Shown: positions 9,999 through 22,376 of the stretch, piece after piece
How the letters are laid out: each line of letters starts with the position of its first letter
Position numbering within the stretch: the stretch's first letter is position 1
DNA from: an uncultured Opitutales bacterium
Lineage (GTDB): Bacteria; Verrucomicrobiota; Verrucomicrobiia; Opitutales; Seribacteraceae
DNA length: 64,000 nt
Direction of reading: 5' to 3'
Assembly (NCBI GenBank): GCA_943787575.1
Contig: CALSMY010000008.1
Location: 104,712-168,711, forward strand
Notes under the pieces: model-generated
Database searches by the model: none
What the model was told of the DNA's origin: nothing
What the model saw: the letters and a program-made list of their open reading frames with translations, nothing else
Translations under genes and position numbers: made by a program

Positions 9999-10942
9999 GT
10001 CTTTTTTGCAACTCCGGTTGCTTCGATTAATTCATTCAATAACTTTTCGGTTTCCGGCATAGGTACCTTCTTAGCTAATCCTCGGCCCAAGGCTTCTCCC
10101 CATATCGCATCTACCTCAACCGGTTTACCATCCAGAAAATCAATCAAACTGGATGGTCGGTATGGCCCCATCGGCTCGGTTAATTCAAATTGCCGATTCA
10201 AAAAGGAGTCCTCGATCTCAACCCCATGAGCATAGGCGGCCTGCTGGACTTCAAGCATCAAATCGTGAGCTCTTTTTTTGAGTTTGGAATCCGCAAGAAT
10301 TAAATCTGTAGTTATTCCACCGGCCGCAATGGCAAGTCCATTAAAGGGGACATTCCAGCAAAGTTTTCTCCACAGTGCATCGTCCAAAGAATCTGCTCGC
10401 CGAACCTTGATTCCAGATGTTTCAAAGGCTTGAACCATGGTTTCTGCATCCCTGGACAACCGCCCACCTAATTGTCCAAATTGTACATATCCAGGAAGGA
10501 GGCTTTCAATCACACAGGGTGATGTACGATTAATACAGGTAAAGCAAAGTCCGGCCATGACCTGGCGATCTTCTCCAAAAAGACGATGAAGGTTTTCCAC
10601 ATTGCCCATTCCATTTTGTAAAGTGAGCAAACGGGTGGATGGTCCAATCATTGGACGAATCATATCTTCAAGGGCCGAATTTGCCGTGGCCTTGACCGCC
10701 ACAATTATCCAATCACACGGGCCCAAGGAACTGGGTGAATCATACGCGTGTAAATTTTCCACCTTTGCACTCCTTCCCCCATCACGGTGGTGAACCAAGG
10801 TCAATCCACCCCGCAAAATATCATCAAAAGTCGAACGAAAGAGGAAGTGAACATCCTCCCCACTTTGTGCAAGCATTCCCCCATAAAACCCACCAATGGC
10901 ACCTGGTCCGACGACCCCAATTCTGCCCAAACTTTTCCCCAT
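9995..10942 (-). CDS. panE: 2-dehydropantoate 2-reductase family protein
   Basis: GRIGVVGPGAIGGFYGGMLAQSGEDVHFLFRS, 'LCWNVPFNGLAIAAGG', 'PSSLIDFLDGKPVEVDAIWGEALGRG'. Confidence 0.92.
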   Translation of the reverse strand: MGKSLGRIGVVGPGAIGGFYGGMLAQSGEDVHFLFRSTFDDILRGGLTLVHHRDGGRSAKVENLHAYDSPSSLGPCDWIIVAVKATANSALEDMIRPMIGPSTRLLTLQNGMGNVENLHRLFGEDRQVMAGLCFTCINRTSPCVIESLLPGYVQFGQLGGRLSRDAETMVQAFETSGIKVRRADSLDDALWRKLCWNVPFNGLAIAAGGITTDLILADSKLKKRAHDLMLEVQQAAYAHGVEIEDSFLNRQFELTEPMGPYRPSSLIDFLDGKPVEVDAIWGEALGRGLAKKVPMPETEKLLNELIEATGVAKKT

Positions 10943-10950
10943 TGAGTTGG

Positions 10951-12567
10951 CTAGGAACGAGGGGCAACTCGTGTATTCTTGGGTTTGGCCGACTGGTCGG
11001 GATAGTCGATGGTAAAGTGTAAGCCTCTACTTTCTTTTCGCTTAAGGGCAGAAAGTACGATCAATTCGGCTACGCAGACTAAATTGCGCAATTCAAGCAA
11101 GGGAACATCCACTTTGGCATTCCAATAATATTCATTAATTTCACGCCGTAAATTGCGCAAGCGGGCATGAGCCCTTTCCAAACGCTTGGTCGAACGGACA
11201 ATCCCCACATAGTCCCACATTGCACGCTTCAACTCTTCAAGATTGTGGGATAGAACAACCCGTTCGTCAGAAGCTGGCACATCTCCATCGGCCCACTCGG
11301 GCAGGCCCACTGATCTTTTTTTCTGCCCAGCCAAATACTTGCACACAGACTCTGCCCCACGATGGGCCATGACCACCGCCTCAAGCAGAGAATTACTGGC
11401 CAAACGGTTGGCCCCGTGTAAACCGGTGCAGGCCACTTCACCACAAGCATAAAGACCGGCAAGCTTGGTCGAACAATCAAGGCTGGTAGGTACTCCCCCG
11501 CAGGAATAATGAGCTGCTGGTACTACCGGTATGGGAGTCTTCGTCGGATCGATCCCGCGCTTCATACAATTCTCGTATACATTTGGAAAACGATCCTTAA
11601 AATCCACCTTCATATTGGGAGTATCCAAGCGAACACAGGATGCCCCCGATCTTTTCATTTCCCGATCAATCGCCCGGGCAACCACATCTCTGGGTGCGAG
11701 GTCAGCAAGGGGGTGGTATTTTTTCAGGAAGGGTTTTCCATGGGCATCAATTAATTTCGCTCCTTCCCCACGCACTGCTTCGGTAATAAGAAAACGATCG
11801 CCCTGTAAGGAATGCAAAGTGGTCGGGTGAAACTGGATAAACTCCAAGTTCATGACCGACAATCCAGCCCGTGAAGCCATGGCAATTCCGTCGGCCGTAG
11901 CGATGGAAGGATTGGTGGTGTACAAATAAGTCTGACCCGCTCCCCCGGTTGCAAGGAGCACCGCAGAGGCGGTTACGGTAATGACTTCGTTTGCTTCAGC
12001 ATCAAAAAAATACAGGCCCTCCACCCGGTCGCCCTTGGATGCCCCCATGCCCAGCTTGTTTAACTTCTTTGCCGTTATCAGGTCGATGGCAAAGAAATGT
12101 TCAAACAAATCAACCCCTTGGGCGGCAATATTGGCAAGCAGGGCATCCTCAATGGCTTTGCCAGTAATATCTTTAACATGCAAAACCCGTCGTTTGCTGT
12201 GCCCGCCTTCCTTGCCGAGCGATATTCTACCGTCTTCCAGGCTGGAAAATTCTACCCCCATGCGAATTAAGTCCTGAACTCGTTCCGGACCATCCTGCAA
12301 TATTTGCCTGACCACCTTGGCGTCACAAAGTCCATCTCCTGCGTCCAAAGTATCCTGGACATGTTTATCCAGATCATCTCCTGCAGAGGTAACCACGGCT
12401 ATACCACCCTGAGCATAATTTGTATTCGACTCAGCCTTGGTTTTTTTAGTGAAAATCGCGACCCGGTATCCAGCCTCGGCAACCTTCAATGCAAAGCTCA
12501 ACCCGGCAATCCCACTACCCACGATGACAAGATCGTATTCTTTTTGAGGTCTAGTTTGAGTGGTCAT
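10951..12567 (-). CDS. nadB: L-aspartate oxidase
   Basis: 'YDLVIVGSGIAGLSFALKVAEAG', 'NTNYAQGGIAVV', 'AAHYSCGGVPTSLDCSTKLAGLYACGEVACTGLHGANRLASNSLLEAVV'. Start placed at MTTQTRPQ. Confidence 0.95.
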   Translation of the reverse strand: MTTQTRPQKEYDLVIVGSGIAGLSFALKVAEAGYRVAIFTKKTKAESNTNYAQGGIAVVTSAGDDLDKHVQDTLDAGDGLCDAKVVRQILQDGPERVQDLIRMGVEFSSLEDGRISLGKEGGHSKRRVLHVKDITGKAIEDALLANIAAQGVDLFEHFFAIDLITAKKLNKLGMGASKGDRVEGLYFFDAEANEVITVTASAVLLATGGAGQTYLYTTNPSIATADGIAMASRAGLSVMNLEFIQFHPTTLHSLQGDRFLITEAVRGEGAKLIDAHGKPFLKKYHPLADLAPRDVVARAIDREMKRSGASCVRLDTPNMKVDFKDRFPNVYENCMKRGIDPTKTPIPVVPAAHYSCGGVPTSLDCSTKLAGLYACGEVACTGLHGANRLASNSLLEAVVMAHRGAESVCKYLAGQKKRSVGLPEWADGDVPASDERVVLSHNLEELKRAMWDYVGIVRSTKRLERAHARLRNLRREINEYYWNAKVDVPLLELRNLVCVAELIVLSALKRKESRGLHFTIDYPDQSAKPKNTRVAPRS

Positions 12568-12577
12568 AAAAAAGGAA

Positions 12578-13423
12578 CTAAAAACAAAAGTTATCAATCA
12601 AGCGGACCTGGTCCACCCAAACCGCAACCGCTAAAAGGGAACGACCCTGAACAATCTCTTTTTCCGGACGCATGGTTTCCCGGTCCACTACATCCACATA
12701 ATTTACCCGTAGTAAACGGCCTTGTTTCAAAACATTCAAGACCTCGGCTTTTACCCGGTCCACATTGGAAGAGCCTTTTTCTTCGACCACTTTTTGGGCC
12801 GCCTGTATTGATTGATAAACAAGTAGGGCTTCCTCTCGTTGCTTGGATTGCAGATACTTATTTCGTGAACTCATAGCGAGGCCGTCCGCTTCGCGCAAAA
12901 TTGGGCCAACCAACACTTGGATAGGAAAGTGAAGGTCGCGAATCATTCGTTTGAGCACCACTACTTGCTGGGCGTCTTTTTGACCAAGAACCACATAGTT
13001 TGGCTGACAAAGATTAAATAGTTTGGCACACACAGTGGCGACCCCCCGGAAATGATTGGGACGGGCATTTCCGCACATTCCCATCCCCACTTCTTCCTCT
13101 ACCACATAGGTCGATGCATTTCCCGCATAGATTTCTGACGATTCGGGAATAAACACTAGGTCAACCCCACGGCTGCGGCATAGCTCTAGATCCCGTTCAG
13201 TGTCGCGTGGATATTTATCAAAATCTTCTCCCACTCCGAACTGAGTAGGGTTCACATAAATGGAAAGGAGGAGGATGTCGCAATCTTTGCGAATTAAATC
13301 AACCAAAGAAAGATGCCCCTCATGCAGGAAACCCATGGTTGGAACGAAGCCAATAGTCTTTCCATCCCTTCGTAAGTCCATGGAGCGAGTCTTCATTTCC
13401 TTAACCGAACGAATGACTTGCAT
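12578..13423 (-). CDS. panC: Pantothenate synthetase
   Basis: 'IGFVPTMGFLHEGHLSLV', 'SIYVNPTQFGVGEDFDKYPRDTERDLELC', 'YVVLGQKDAQQVVVLKRMIRDL', 'GLAMSSRNKYL'. Confidence 0.96.
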   Translation of the reverse strand: MQVIRSVKEMKTRSMDLRRDGKTIGFVPTMGFLHEGHLSLVDLIRKDCDILLLSIYVNPTQFGVGEDFDKYPRDTERDLELCRSRGVDLVFIPESSEIYAGNASTYVVEEEVGMGMCGNARPNHFRGVATVCAKLFNLCQPNYVVLGQKDAQQVVVLKRMIRDLHFPIQVLVGPILREADGLAMSSRNKYLQSKQREEALLVYQSIQAAQKVVEEKGSSNVDRVKAEVLNVLKQGRLLRVNYVDVVDRETMRPEKEIVQGRSLLAVAVWVDQVRLIDNFCF

Positions 13424-13475
13424 GCCTTTTACCGGTTTTTAGCCTTAATTGGTTAAGTACTTTGAAGCCTGTACT

Positions 13476-15021
<1,546 letters not shown>

Positions 15022-15095
15022 TTATAAATTGCGAGACAGATGACCACTCCTACAAATTCCAAAGAATTTTGACAAAATTCCAACGAAAGACATGA

Positions 15096-16424
<1,329 letters not shown>

Positions 16425-16474
16425 GCAATCTGCGGATCGTTTAATTTGAGGGACGATTTACCCAAGTCGCCCGA

Positions 16475-17686
16475 ATGAAGCCCACGATTACTCTGCCCCC
16501 TTACCCTGGGGAATTGGAGGATTGGTGGTGGAAACAAACCATTCAACAATGGCCAGAGCTGGGTGAGGAACGTATCCTCAATTTGTTACGCCAAGAGATT
16601 GTCCGTCAGAGTGACCGCTTTAATAAAACGCGAGACTTTGACCCCTCGTCCTATGGGGCACGGGATCTTTCCATTCTTGCCTATGGAAACTTTTATTCGC
16701 CACGCACCTTTGCCGCTTGTGGATATGCCTTGGCTGAAGCCTTTGACTATCGTGGTTGGCGAGCTCCGGGCAAAGGCCCCATACGCATTCTTGACTTGGG
16801 CTGTGGAACCGGGGCAAGTTCACTCGCCATGCTCTATTATCTACGAGCATGGGGCATTCGCAACCCCATCGAATTGGATGCATGGGATTATTCAGGCAAG
16901 AGCCTGACCTTCTTGCGGCGCATTCACCGGGAGGCTAATCATCTGTGGCCAGACACCCGGGTATTGACCGAAAGAAAGAACCTTCGGCACTTGGACGATC
17001 ATACAGCCAAGGGTGGATACGACCTGATTCTCTCCAGTTATGCCCTGAACGAATGCTGGGAGGGGTCAGAAGAAAAAGAACGAGCCGATACAATTATTCA
17101 TTTGGGTAACCTACTCAAAGACAGCGGTTACATGCTATTGATTGAACCAGCAGAGGGGGAGGTTTGTAGGTCCTTGCACGGTGCAAGTGCCCGTGCAGTT
17201 AAAGAAAATGATCGTTTATTCATTCAGGCACCCTACTTCAACAGTATGCCCTGTCCACTTTGGCAAACGGAAAGTAAATATTTTAGCCATGAAGTGCGCC
17301 CCTGTACGCCTCCACAAAAGGTTGATCAAATTAACCAGCGATTGAACCTGGAAATTAGGGAAGTGAAGTTTGGTATGTCGATACTTTCCCGAGTACGCCC
17401 GAGGGCCTTACCTGAAAAATCGGGCATGTTTCGAATTATTTCTCCCGTGCGCAAGCGCAAGGGAACCCTATCTCTATGGGGCTTGGGAGTGGATGGAATC
17501 GAACGGGAATACGAATGGCAGAGAAGAAACTTACCCAAGGAAGATCAAAAATTACTCCTTAGTTTACAGCGAGGAGATTTGATTGATTGCACAGGAAACC
17601 CAGAGCAACTAGTCAACCGGGCAAGACTAAAAAAGTTAGAAGACTTGAGTCCTAAGTTCGTACCCCGGTGGAAAGAATCTATTTAA
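16475..17686 (+). CDS. Rsm22-family small-subunit rRNA methyltransferase-like protein
   Basis: SAM motif 'RILDLGCGTGASSLAMLYYL', 'YDLILSSYALNECWEGSEEKERADTIIHLGNLL..GYMLLIEPAE', C-term 'SGMFRIISPVRKRKGTLSLWGLGVDGIEREYEWQRR' as in Rsm22-type proteins. Confidence 0.75.
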   Translation: MKPTITLPPYPGELEDWWWKQTIQQWPELGEERILNLLRQEIVRQSDRFNKTRDFDPSSYGARDLSILAYGNFYSPRTFAACGYALAEAFDYRGWRAPGKGPIRILDLGCGTGASSLAMLYYLRAWGIRNPIELDAWDYSGKSLTFLRRIHREANHLWPDTRVLTERKNLRHLDDHTAKGGYDLILSSYALNECWEGSEEKERADTIIHLGNLLKDSGYMLLIEPAEGEVCRSLHGASARAVKENDRLFIQAPYFNSMPCPLWQTESKYFSHEVRPCTPPQKVDQINQRLNLEIREVKFGMSILSRVRPRALPEKSGMFRIISPVRKRKGTLSLWGLGVDGIEREYEWQRRNLPKEDQKLLLSLQRGDLIDCTGNPEQLVNRARLKKLEDLSPKFVPRWKESI

Positions 17687-18300
17687 AATCCGATCGCTCC
17701 CCTGCTTCCTTGCTTGGTAATTAACTCACGACCAAACCAAACCCCGGTTCCACCGTTTAATTCAGTCAAGGTAAGGAGGAAGTAAAAGTCTTTCTGGGTA
17801 ACTTTGTCGACCCTTGAAGTTTCCTCAATGATTTTCCCTGACAAAGAAAAGTAAGGACGTGGACGATTGATCTGTTTATCTCCATCAGCACCGAGTTCTT
17901 TCCGTACTGTATCAGCGTATGAGTCAGCAATTTTTCCCTCCGGTCCCGCAGTTGTGGAAATACGAACCCTCTTGCTGGCAAGCAAGTCACGCTTCATCCC
18001 CTGAAGCAATAGATCGGTATCAAAATAGGTCTGAGTATCATTACGAATTTCACCGACATGAAGGATGGCAGGCTGTATTGGTGCCTCAGCTAGGCTGCCA
18101 CTGGCGAGTAAATCAGTTACCAACTGATTTGCCGCCCGGGAGAAGTCCTGGGCATTAATCTTGTCCAAGTTGACAAGTCCCTTATTGCTCCCGTCTTCGA
18201 GGTAGCGTGCATCAGCAGCCCGTCCGACCGGCTTGCGTTCTCCGCAGGAAAAGAAAAAGAAAGTAAGAATGAGCGATAAACTAAGTGATAAACGGTTCAT
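17683..18300 (-). CDS. LpoB-like lipoprotein (penicillin-binding-protein activator family)
   Basis: Lipobox 'TFFFFSCGERK'; 'INAQDFSRAANQLVTDLLASGSLAE..PAILHVGEIRNDTQTYFDTDLLLQGMKRDLLASKRVRISTTAG' matches the LpoB pattern; next to a YcfL-like gene. Confidence 0.8.
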   Translation of the reverse strand: MNRLSLSLSLILTFFFFSCGERKPVGRAADARYLEDGSNKGLVNLDKINAQDFSRAANQLVTDLLASGSLAEAPIQPAILHVGEIRNDTQTYFDTDLLLQGMKRDLLASKRVRISTTAGPEGKIADSYADTVRKELGADGDKQINRPRPYFSLSGKIIEETSRVDKVTQKDFYFLLTLTELNGGTGVWFGRELITKQGSRGAIGF

Positions 18301-18737
18301 GGATTTTTAGCAGGTTGAATCTTTAATCTAAAAGCGGAAACTCCCGGTCGGGTGGCAATGGACTCAATCATCTTGGATTCTCCTGGGCGAATCATCAAGG
18401 CTTTCCAGACAAGGGAAGTATCCTTAACTAAAAAACCCTCGTCATCTAGCCATTCAAGTTTGTGGGTAAATTGAACCTCCTTAGAGGAATAGTTTTTTAT
18501 TTCCACTTGCATACGCAGAAGGTTCCCATCGGCTTTACCTTGGGTTATACGGACAACTTCGAGGGCTTTTTCCAACTCGCCACCGAACTCAACTTTTTTC
18601 AACTCCGGTTGTGCACTTTTGTCCCGAGGGTCTGCCTTGCCTACCGTATCAACTTTTCCTTTCTGTGAGCATGCCGAAAGAATAAAAAGTAAAGAAAAGA
18701 ACAGGGTCGAAAAAGATTTTTGAATATTAGTCTTCAT
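18297..18737 (-). CDS. YcfL-like (DUF1425) lipoprotein
   Basis: Lipobox 'LLFILSACSQK'; 'LLRMQVEIKNYSSKEVQFTHKLEWLDDEGFLV..SLVWKALMIRPGESKMIESIATRPGVSAFRLKIQ' is YcfL/DUF1425-like. Start/stop overlap with the LpoB-like gene. Confidence 0.75.
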   Translation of the reverse strand: MKTNIQKSFSTLFFSLLFILSACSQKGKVDTVGKADPRDKSAQPELKKVEFGGELEKALEVVRITQGKADGNLLRMQVEIKNYSSKEVQFTHKLEWLDDEGFLVKDTSLVWKALMIRPGESKMIESIATRPGVSAFRLKIQPAKNP

Positions 18738-18744
18738 AGTTTTT

Positions 18745-20172
18745 TTAATACTTGGAAAGCGAACAGACTCCTACAACCCGCAAGGGTGTAAAAGCAGATA
18801 CACTCCGTACCCAGAGTAATTGGGTCTGTTGATTTTTAAGATTCACAATTGTGGATAAATTCGTACCTACGCCGCTTAAGGTCAACTTCCGATCTTGAGG
18901 AATTGATAATTTACAAAACCTGACCTGCTTAGGCAAGGTACTCCATGAACGAAGGTCTGCTCGGGTTGTTGCTTGTGCCAACATTCCTGCACCTGCACCG
19001 ACCGATACCCGAGCAAGATCATTCTCAGAACGAACCGCATTGGTAGCTAGGTGCTGTAATCCGCCCTTGGCTATGGCTCCGGTGATCGCTTTGGTTAATT
19101 CGATGTCGAAATATTCGTTAAATTCCTGAGCAACAATCGCATCCATGTCAGCTAATAATTTGGTCGTTACCGCCTTGGATTTATCCATGGTAGGAAAAAC
19201 ATTTATATCTTTCAAAAATTGATCATTTAACCGGAGACTTGGAAAAGCAATTCCCAGATAAGGAACACGAGAAGTGGCGGAGAAAAAGAACAAAGGTAGA
19301 TCGAACCGCTTTTCGACTCTTACGGGAGCCCGCCCAGTTTCAAAAAAGACATAAACAGTTTTCTCAGTTGGACGCGTTCCCACTTTTGCCGCCCTGTAGT
19401 CCTCTTCAATCCATTTATTTTGAGGATAAATCGAGCTCAGTATACGTAATGAATACTCGGCCTTAGCAAAATCCTCTCTTTGGCTGGCACCGTGCAGGAA
19501 GTACAAAGATTCAAAATACAGAGCCGCTGGGTTTATAAACTTGGGAAATTCTGGCGGGATTAAGGCTTTGATTTTTTCTTTTTCTTCACGAAGTGCGGAA
19601 GAAGAACCCTTAGCATTAAGGGTTTTAGTAAGATCCACTTGTTTTTTCTCACTTTTCTCACGGGCAACGGAAAGCTCCTTACTCCATAGATCCTTGGTAT
19701 CTTCGATTGCCTGTCGGGTCTTAAAAATTTCTGCCCGTGCACGACCACGATCACCTGCTAGCAAGTAATTGTGTGCTTGATAAGTCCGCAACATTGCCCG
19801 CTCATAAATCCTCGATTTGTAGGGTTTGGATTCTGCTGAACCCAAGGTGGATAAGAATTCCTCAGACAATCGGGTCTCAGTCCGCAAATGTGGACCATAC
19901 CACCTGTCATACTCACGAGAAGCTCCGTCTAAGGCAGATATGCTGGCTGGGTAATTGGCATGCATTCGAGCAACTGCTCCTTGCTCCAAATAATAAAGCA
20001 TACGATCTCTCTTCGGTCCTTCTTTCGCCAACCTTGCAGCTTCCAATTCTGCATTCTCTAAGTCTCCAATTTTCCATAAAAATGAAAAGTTTTCAGTTCT
20101 ATCGTAATGGGTAGAAAAACAACCCGAAAGGAACAAGAATAGAACCAGGTACAGAACAGTCCTCATCGACAA
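18745..20172 (-). CDS. COG3014-like lipoprotein
   Basis: Lipobox 'LFLFLSGCFST'; 'AVARMHANYPASISALDGASREYD', 'YERAMLRTYQAHNYLLAGDRGRARAEI', 'FPKFINPAALYFESLYFLHGASQREDFAKAEYSLR' match the COG3014 pattern as recalled; contiguous with YcfL and LpoB. Confidence 0.65.
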   Translation of the reverse strand: MSMRTVLYLVLFLFLSGCFSTHYDRTENFSFLWKIGDLENAELEAARLAKEGPKRDRMLYYLEQGAVARMHANYPASISALDGASREYDRWYGPHLRTETRLSEEFLSTLGSAESKPYKSRIYERAMLRTYQAHNYLLAGDRGRARAEIFKTRQAIEDTKDLWSKELSVAREKSEKKQVDLTKTLNAKGSSSALREEKEKIKALIPPEFPKFINPAALYFESLYFLHGASQREDFAKAEYSLRILSSIYPQNKWIEEDYRAAKVGTRPTEKTVYVFFETGRAPVRVEKRFDLPLFFFSATSRVPYLGIAFPSLRLNDQFLKDINVFPTMDKSKAVTTKLLADMDAIVAQEFNEYFDIELTKAITGAIAKGGLQHLATNAVRSENDLARVSVGAGAGMLAQATTRADLRSWSTLPKQVRFCKLSIPQDRKLTLSGVGTNLSTIVNLKNQQTQLLWVRSVSAFTPLRVVGVCSLSKY

Positions 20173-20216
20173 TTCAATTTGGTCATCAAAAACTAAATAA
20201 CCTTGTGTTAGTTGAT

Positions 20217-21200
20217 TTACTCTTCAGGAAAGACCGTCATCTCAAAATTTTGGTTTCCACGGACATCCCCCACCGTTGTACGATAACGATTTTTGGTACG
20301 TAAAGCTTGCAATAAAGCCTGTTGGTTTAATTTCTTATGAAAAACAACAGGCTTATCGAAGGAATTTAACAATTTAGAGGTTAACAATAGGGTATTTAAT
20401 TCGACATCCATTTTTCTGCTAAAATCCTTAGGCATACAAAAAACAAGTTCTCCGGGAAGTACTTCTTCTTCTTTTTCATTCATAATGAGAGTAAACCGGC
20501 CCAAAAGACCAATGACTTTCATACCTCCGTTGGTAGTGACACCAACCATTAGAGCAAATGGTTTATCCGATTGGATCTGCAAATCAACAAAGGTGGATGA
20601 CACGGCAAACTGACCTTGCGATCGAAGTGTATAAAAACAGTATGCCCCTGAGTGTAGTGCAAGTTTAGAATCAGAAATAAGATTAAAACTGGCAGCCTCT
20701 ACACATCTGAGCGAAAAATTACGGTTTTGATTTTCTTCCAACTCAATTCCACCGTCCGGAAGAACGGTTACAGTACGCCCAATTCCAATCTTGTCATTCG
20801 ATTGCAAACTGTCTCGGTCTTCCCAGATCTTTCGGGCCAAAGATTTACCAAATGCCTGATGAACCAAAAAATCATTTGGTTCGTCTTCAATTGGACTCAA
20901 CCCATCCTCGCTATTTTGGGATACTCGTCTTCTCGAAGCATATCGTGCAACAACTGTTTTTGCCTTAGTTACACGAATCGCTTCCTCAATTTTTTCTCTT
21001 AATGGATGGTTGTAATTTCTTTTTACCATCCCCATTGCCTTATTTAGTTCCCATAAAGCACCGTCGTATTCTCTTTTTTCTGATAAATCAACACCACGCT
21101 TGTATAAATCTTCAACTGATTCTTGCGAAGCAAAGCAAAGAAACGAAAAACCAAGAAGATAACAAGAAACAAAAAAGAACTTCTTTAAAAAAGAAATCAA
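20217..21200 (-). CDS. Secreted FecR/TPR-like protein of unknown function
   Basis: N-terminal signal peptide 'FLKKFFFVSCYLLGFSFLCFASQ', one TPR-like helical hairpin, C-terminal beta-rich region 'KLALHSGAYCFYTLRSQGQFAVSSTFVDLQIQSDKPFALMVGVTTNGGMKVIGLLGRFTLIM' resembling FecR domains. Confidence 0.45.
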   Translation of the reverse strand: MISFLKKFFFVSCYLLGFSFLCFASQESVEDLYKRGVDLSEKREYDGALWELNKAMGMVKRNYNHPLREKIEEAIRVTKAKTVVARYASRRRVSQNSEDGLSPIEDEPNDFLVHQAFGKSLARKIWEDRDSLQSNDKIGIGRTVTVLPDGGIELEENQNRNFSLRCVEAASFNLISDSKLALHSGAYCFYTLRSQGQFAVSSTFVDLQIQSDKPFALMVGVTTNGGMKVIGLLGRFTLIMNEKEEEVLPGELVFCMPKDFSRKMDVELNTLLLTSKLLNSFDKPVVFHKKLNQQALLQALRTKNRYRTTVGDVRGNQNFEMTVFPEE

Positions 21201-21227
21201 CGGATACCTAAAGACGAAATTGATAGT

Positions 21228-22331
21228 TTAGAATGAATGATTCACCGCAATGGTCACACCACCGATAAAATCATCGAAACTAAGAAGAGCATTTTCTTCA
21301 GTACCAGAAGTACGCTTCCAAGAAAAATTAGACAACCCACTAATCGACAACCATTCAAAGAAGGCGAAATTTGCAGAAAGACCAGCATTATAAACTTTAT
21401 CCGTACGGCTTTTATTAGATCCTTCAGTGAAGGCGGTCGAAAAATATGAGAAAGAGGGAACAAGGGTTAACTTTTCCCCAAAAAGTTTCGTATATGAAAT
21501 CGAAATTTCATGCCCGATACCATCCTGTAAATTGGCAGGACCATCTGCCAAACTTTGTCCTGCTTGCACAGTAATTGCCTCCAAAAAGGCAAAACTAAGT
21601 CCAGTCGAATCAGCTAATTGCTTGAATTGTTCTTCAAGGGTGTCGCTCTCAGAAAAGGTATAACTCGCTCCAGCGGAGAAGCTAATCGTGTCTCCAGAAT
21701 CCAAAATGAAGTTCTTTATAAAGGATAGTTTGGGAGTATTTGAATACATGAGCTGTTGTTTTTTTCCTCTGTAAGTACTGGGAGCGGTGTAGGTATGAGA
21801 AAAAACCAAACTAAAATCATTTGGCAAAACAAAGGGCAAAGAAAGGGATGCAATTTGGGTATCAGTATTTAATCCTGGATCTTTTAAAAATTCACTACCG
21901 TAATCCTCAATGGGATCCATAAAGGATCGCATTTGAATAAAACTAAGGGCTGGTGCACACACGACTTCATCCCCAATTCCGTATTCTCCGAGACCCAAGT
22001 TAAAACTAAGGGAAAGATCTAAACTCGTAGACTTATTATGGGTCTTGGAAGATTTCGGTTGTTTGAAAGGATTAGATGTGTAGTTGAAACTGGAACTGAC
22101 ATTTACCGAAGGCGTCAAGGCTGAGTCTCTCACCTGCAACAATCTTTGTGCACCCATAGGGTCTTCCTCTAAAGTGTAGGCTTCAGCTAAAGAATCTGCG
22201 AAGAAGTCTGCATTTAAGAAAGGCAAAGGTTCGTCGCCCGAAGAACTCGCATTAGTCGAATTCGCAGGTTGAGCAAATGCAAATGCTGGCAAAAACAAAA
22301 ATATTGAAAAAGAAAACTTTTTTCCGGTCAT
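21228..22331 (-). CDS. Predicted outer-membrane beta-barrel protein
   Basis: Signal peptide, alternating polar/hydrophobic strands over the whole length, C-terminal Phe ('VTIAVNHSF'). Confidence 0.55.
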   Translation of the reverse strand: MTGKKFSFSIFLFLPAFAFAQPANSTNASSSGDEPLPFLNADFFADSLAEAYTLEEDPMGAQRLLQVRDSALTPSVNVSSSFNYTSNPFKQPKSSKTHNKSTSLDLSLSFNLGLGEYGIGDEVVCAPALSFIQMRSFMDPIEDYGSEFLKDPGLNTDTQIASLSLPFVLPNDFSLVFSHTYTAPSTYRGKKQQLMYSNTPKLSFIKNFILDSGDTISFSAGASYTFSESDTLEEQFKQLADSTGLSFAFLEAITVQAGQSLADGPANLQDGIGHEISISYTKLFGEKLTLVPSFSYFSTAFTEGSNKSRTDKVYNAGLSANFAFFEWLSISGLSNFSWKRTSGTEENALLSFDDFIGGVTIAVNHSF

Positions 22332-22376
22332 TAAGAAGAATGTTTAGGAGGATTGATAAGAGGAAAAGAAAAAACC

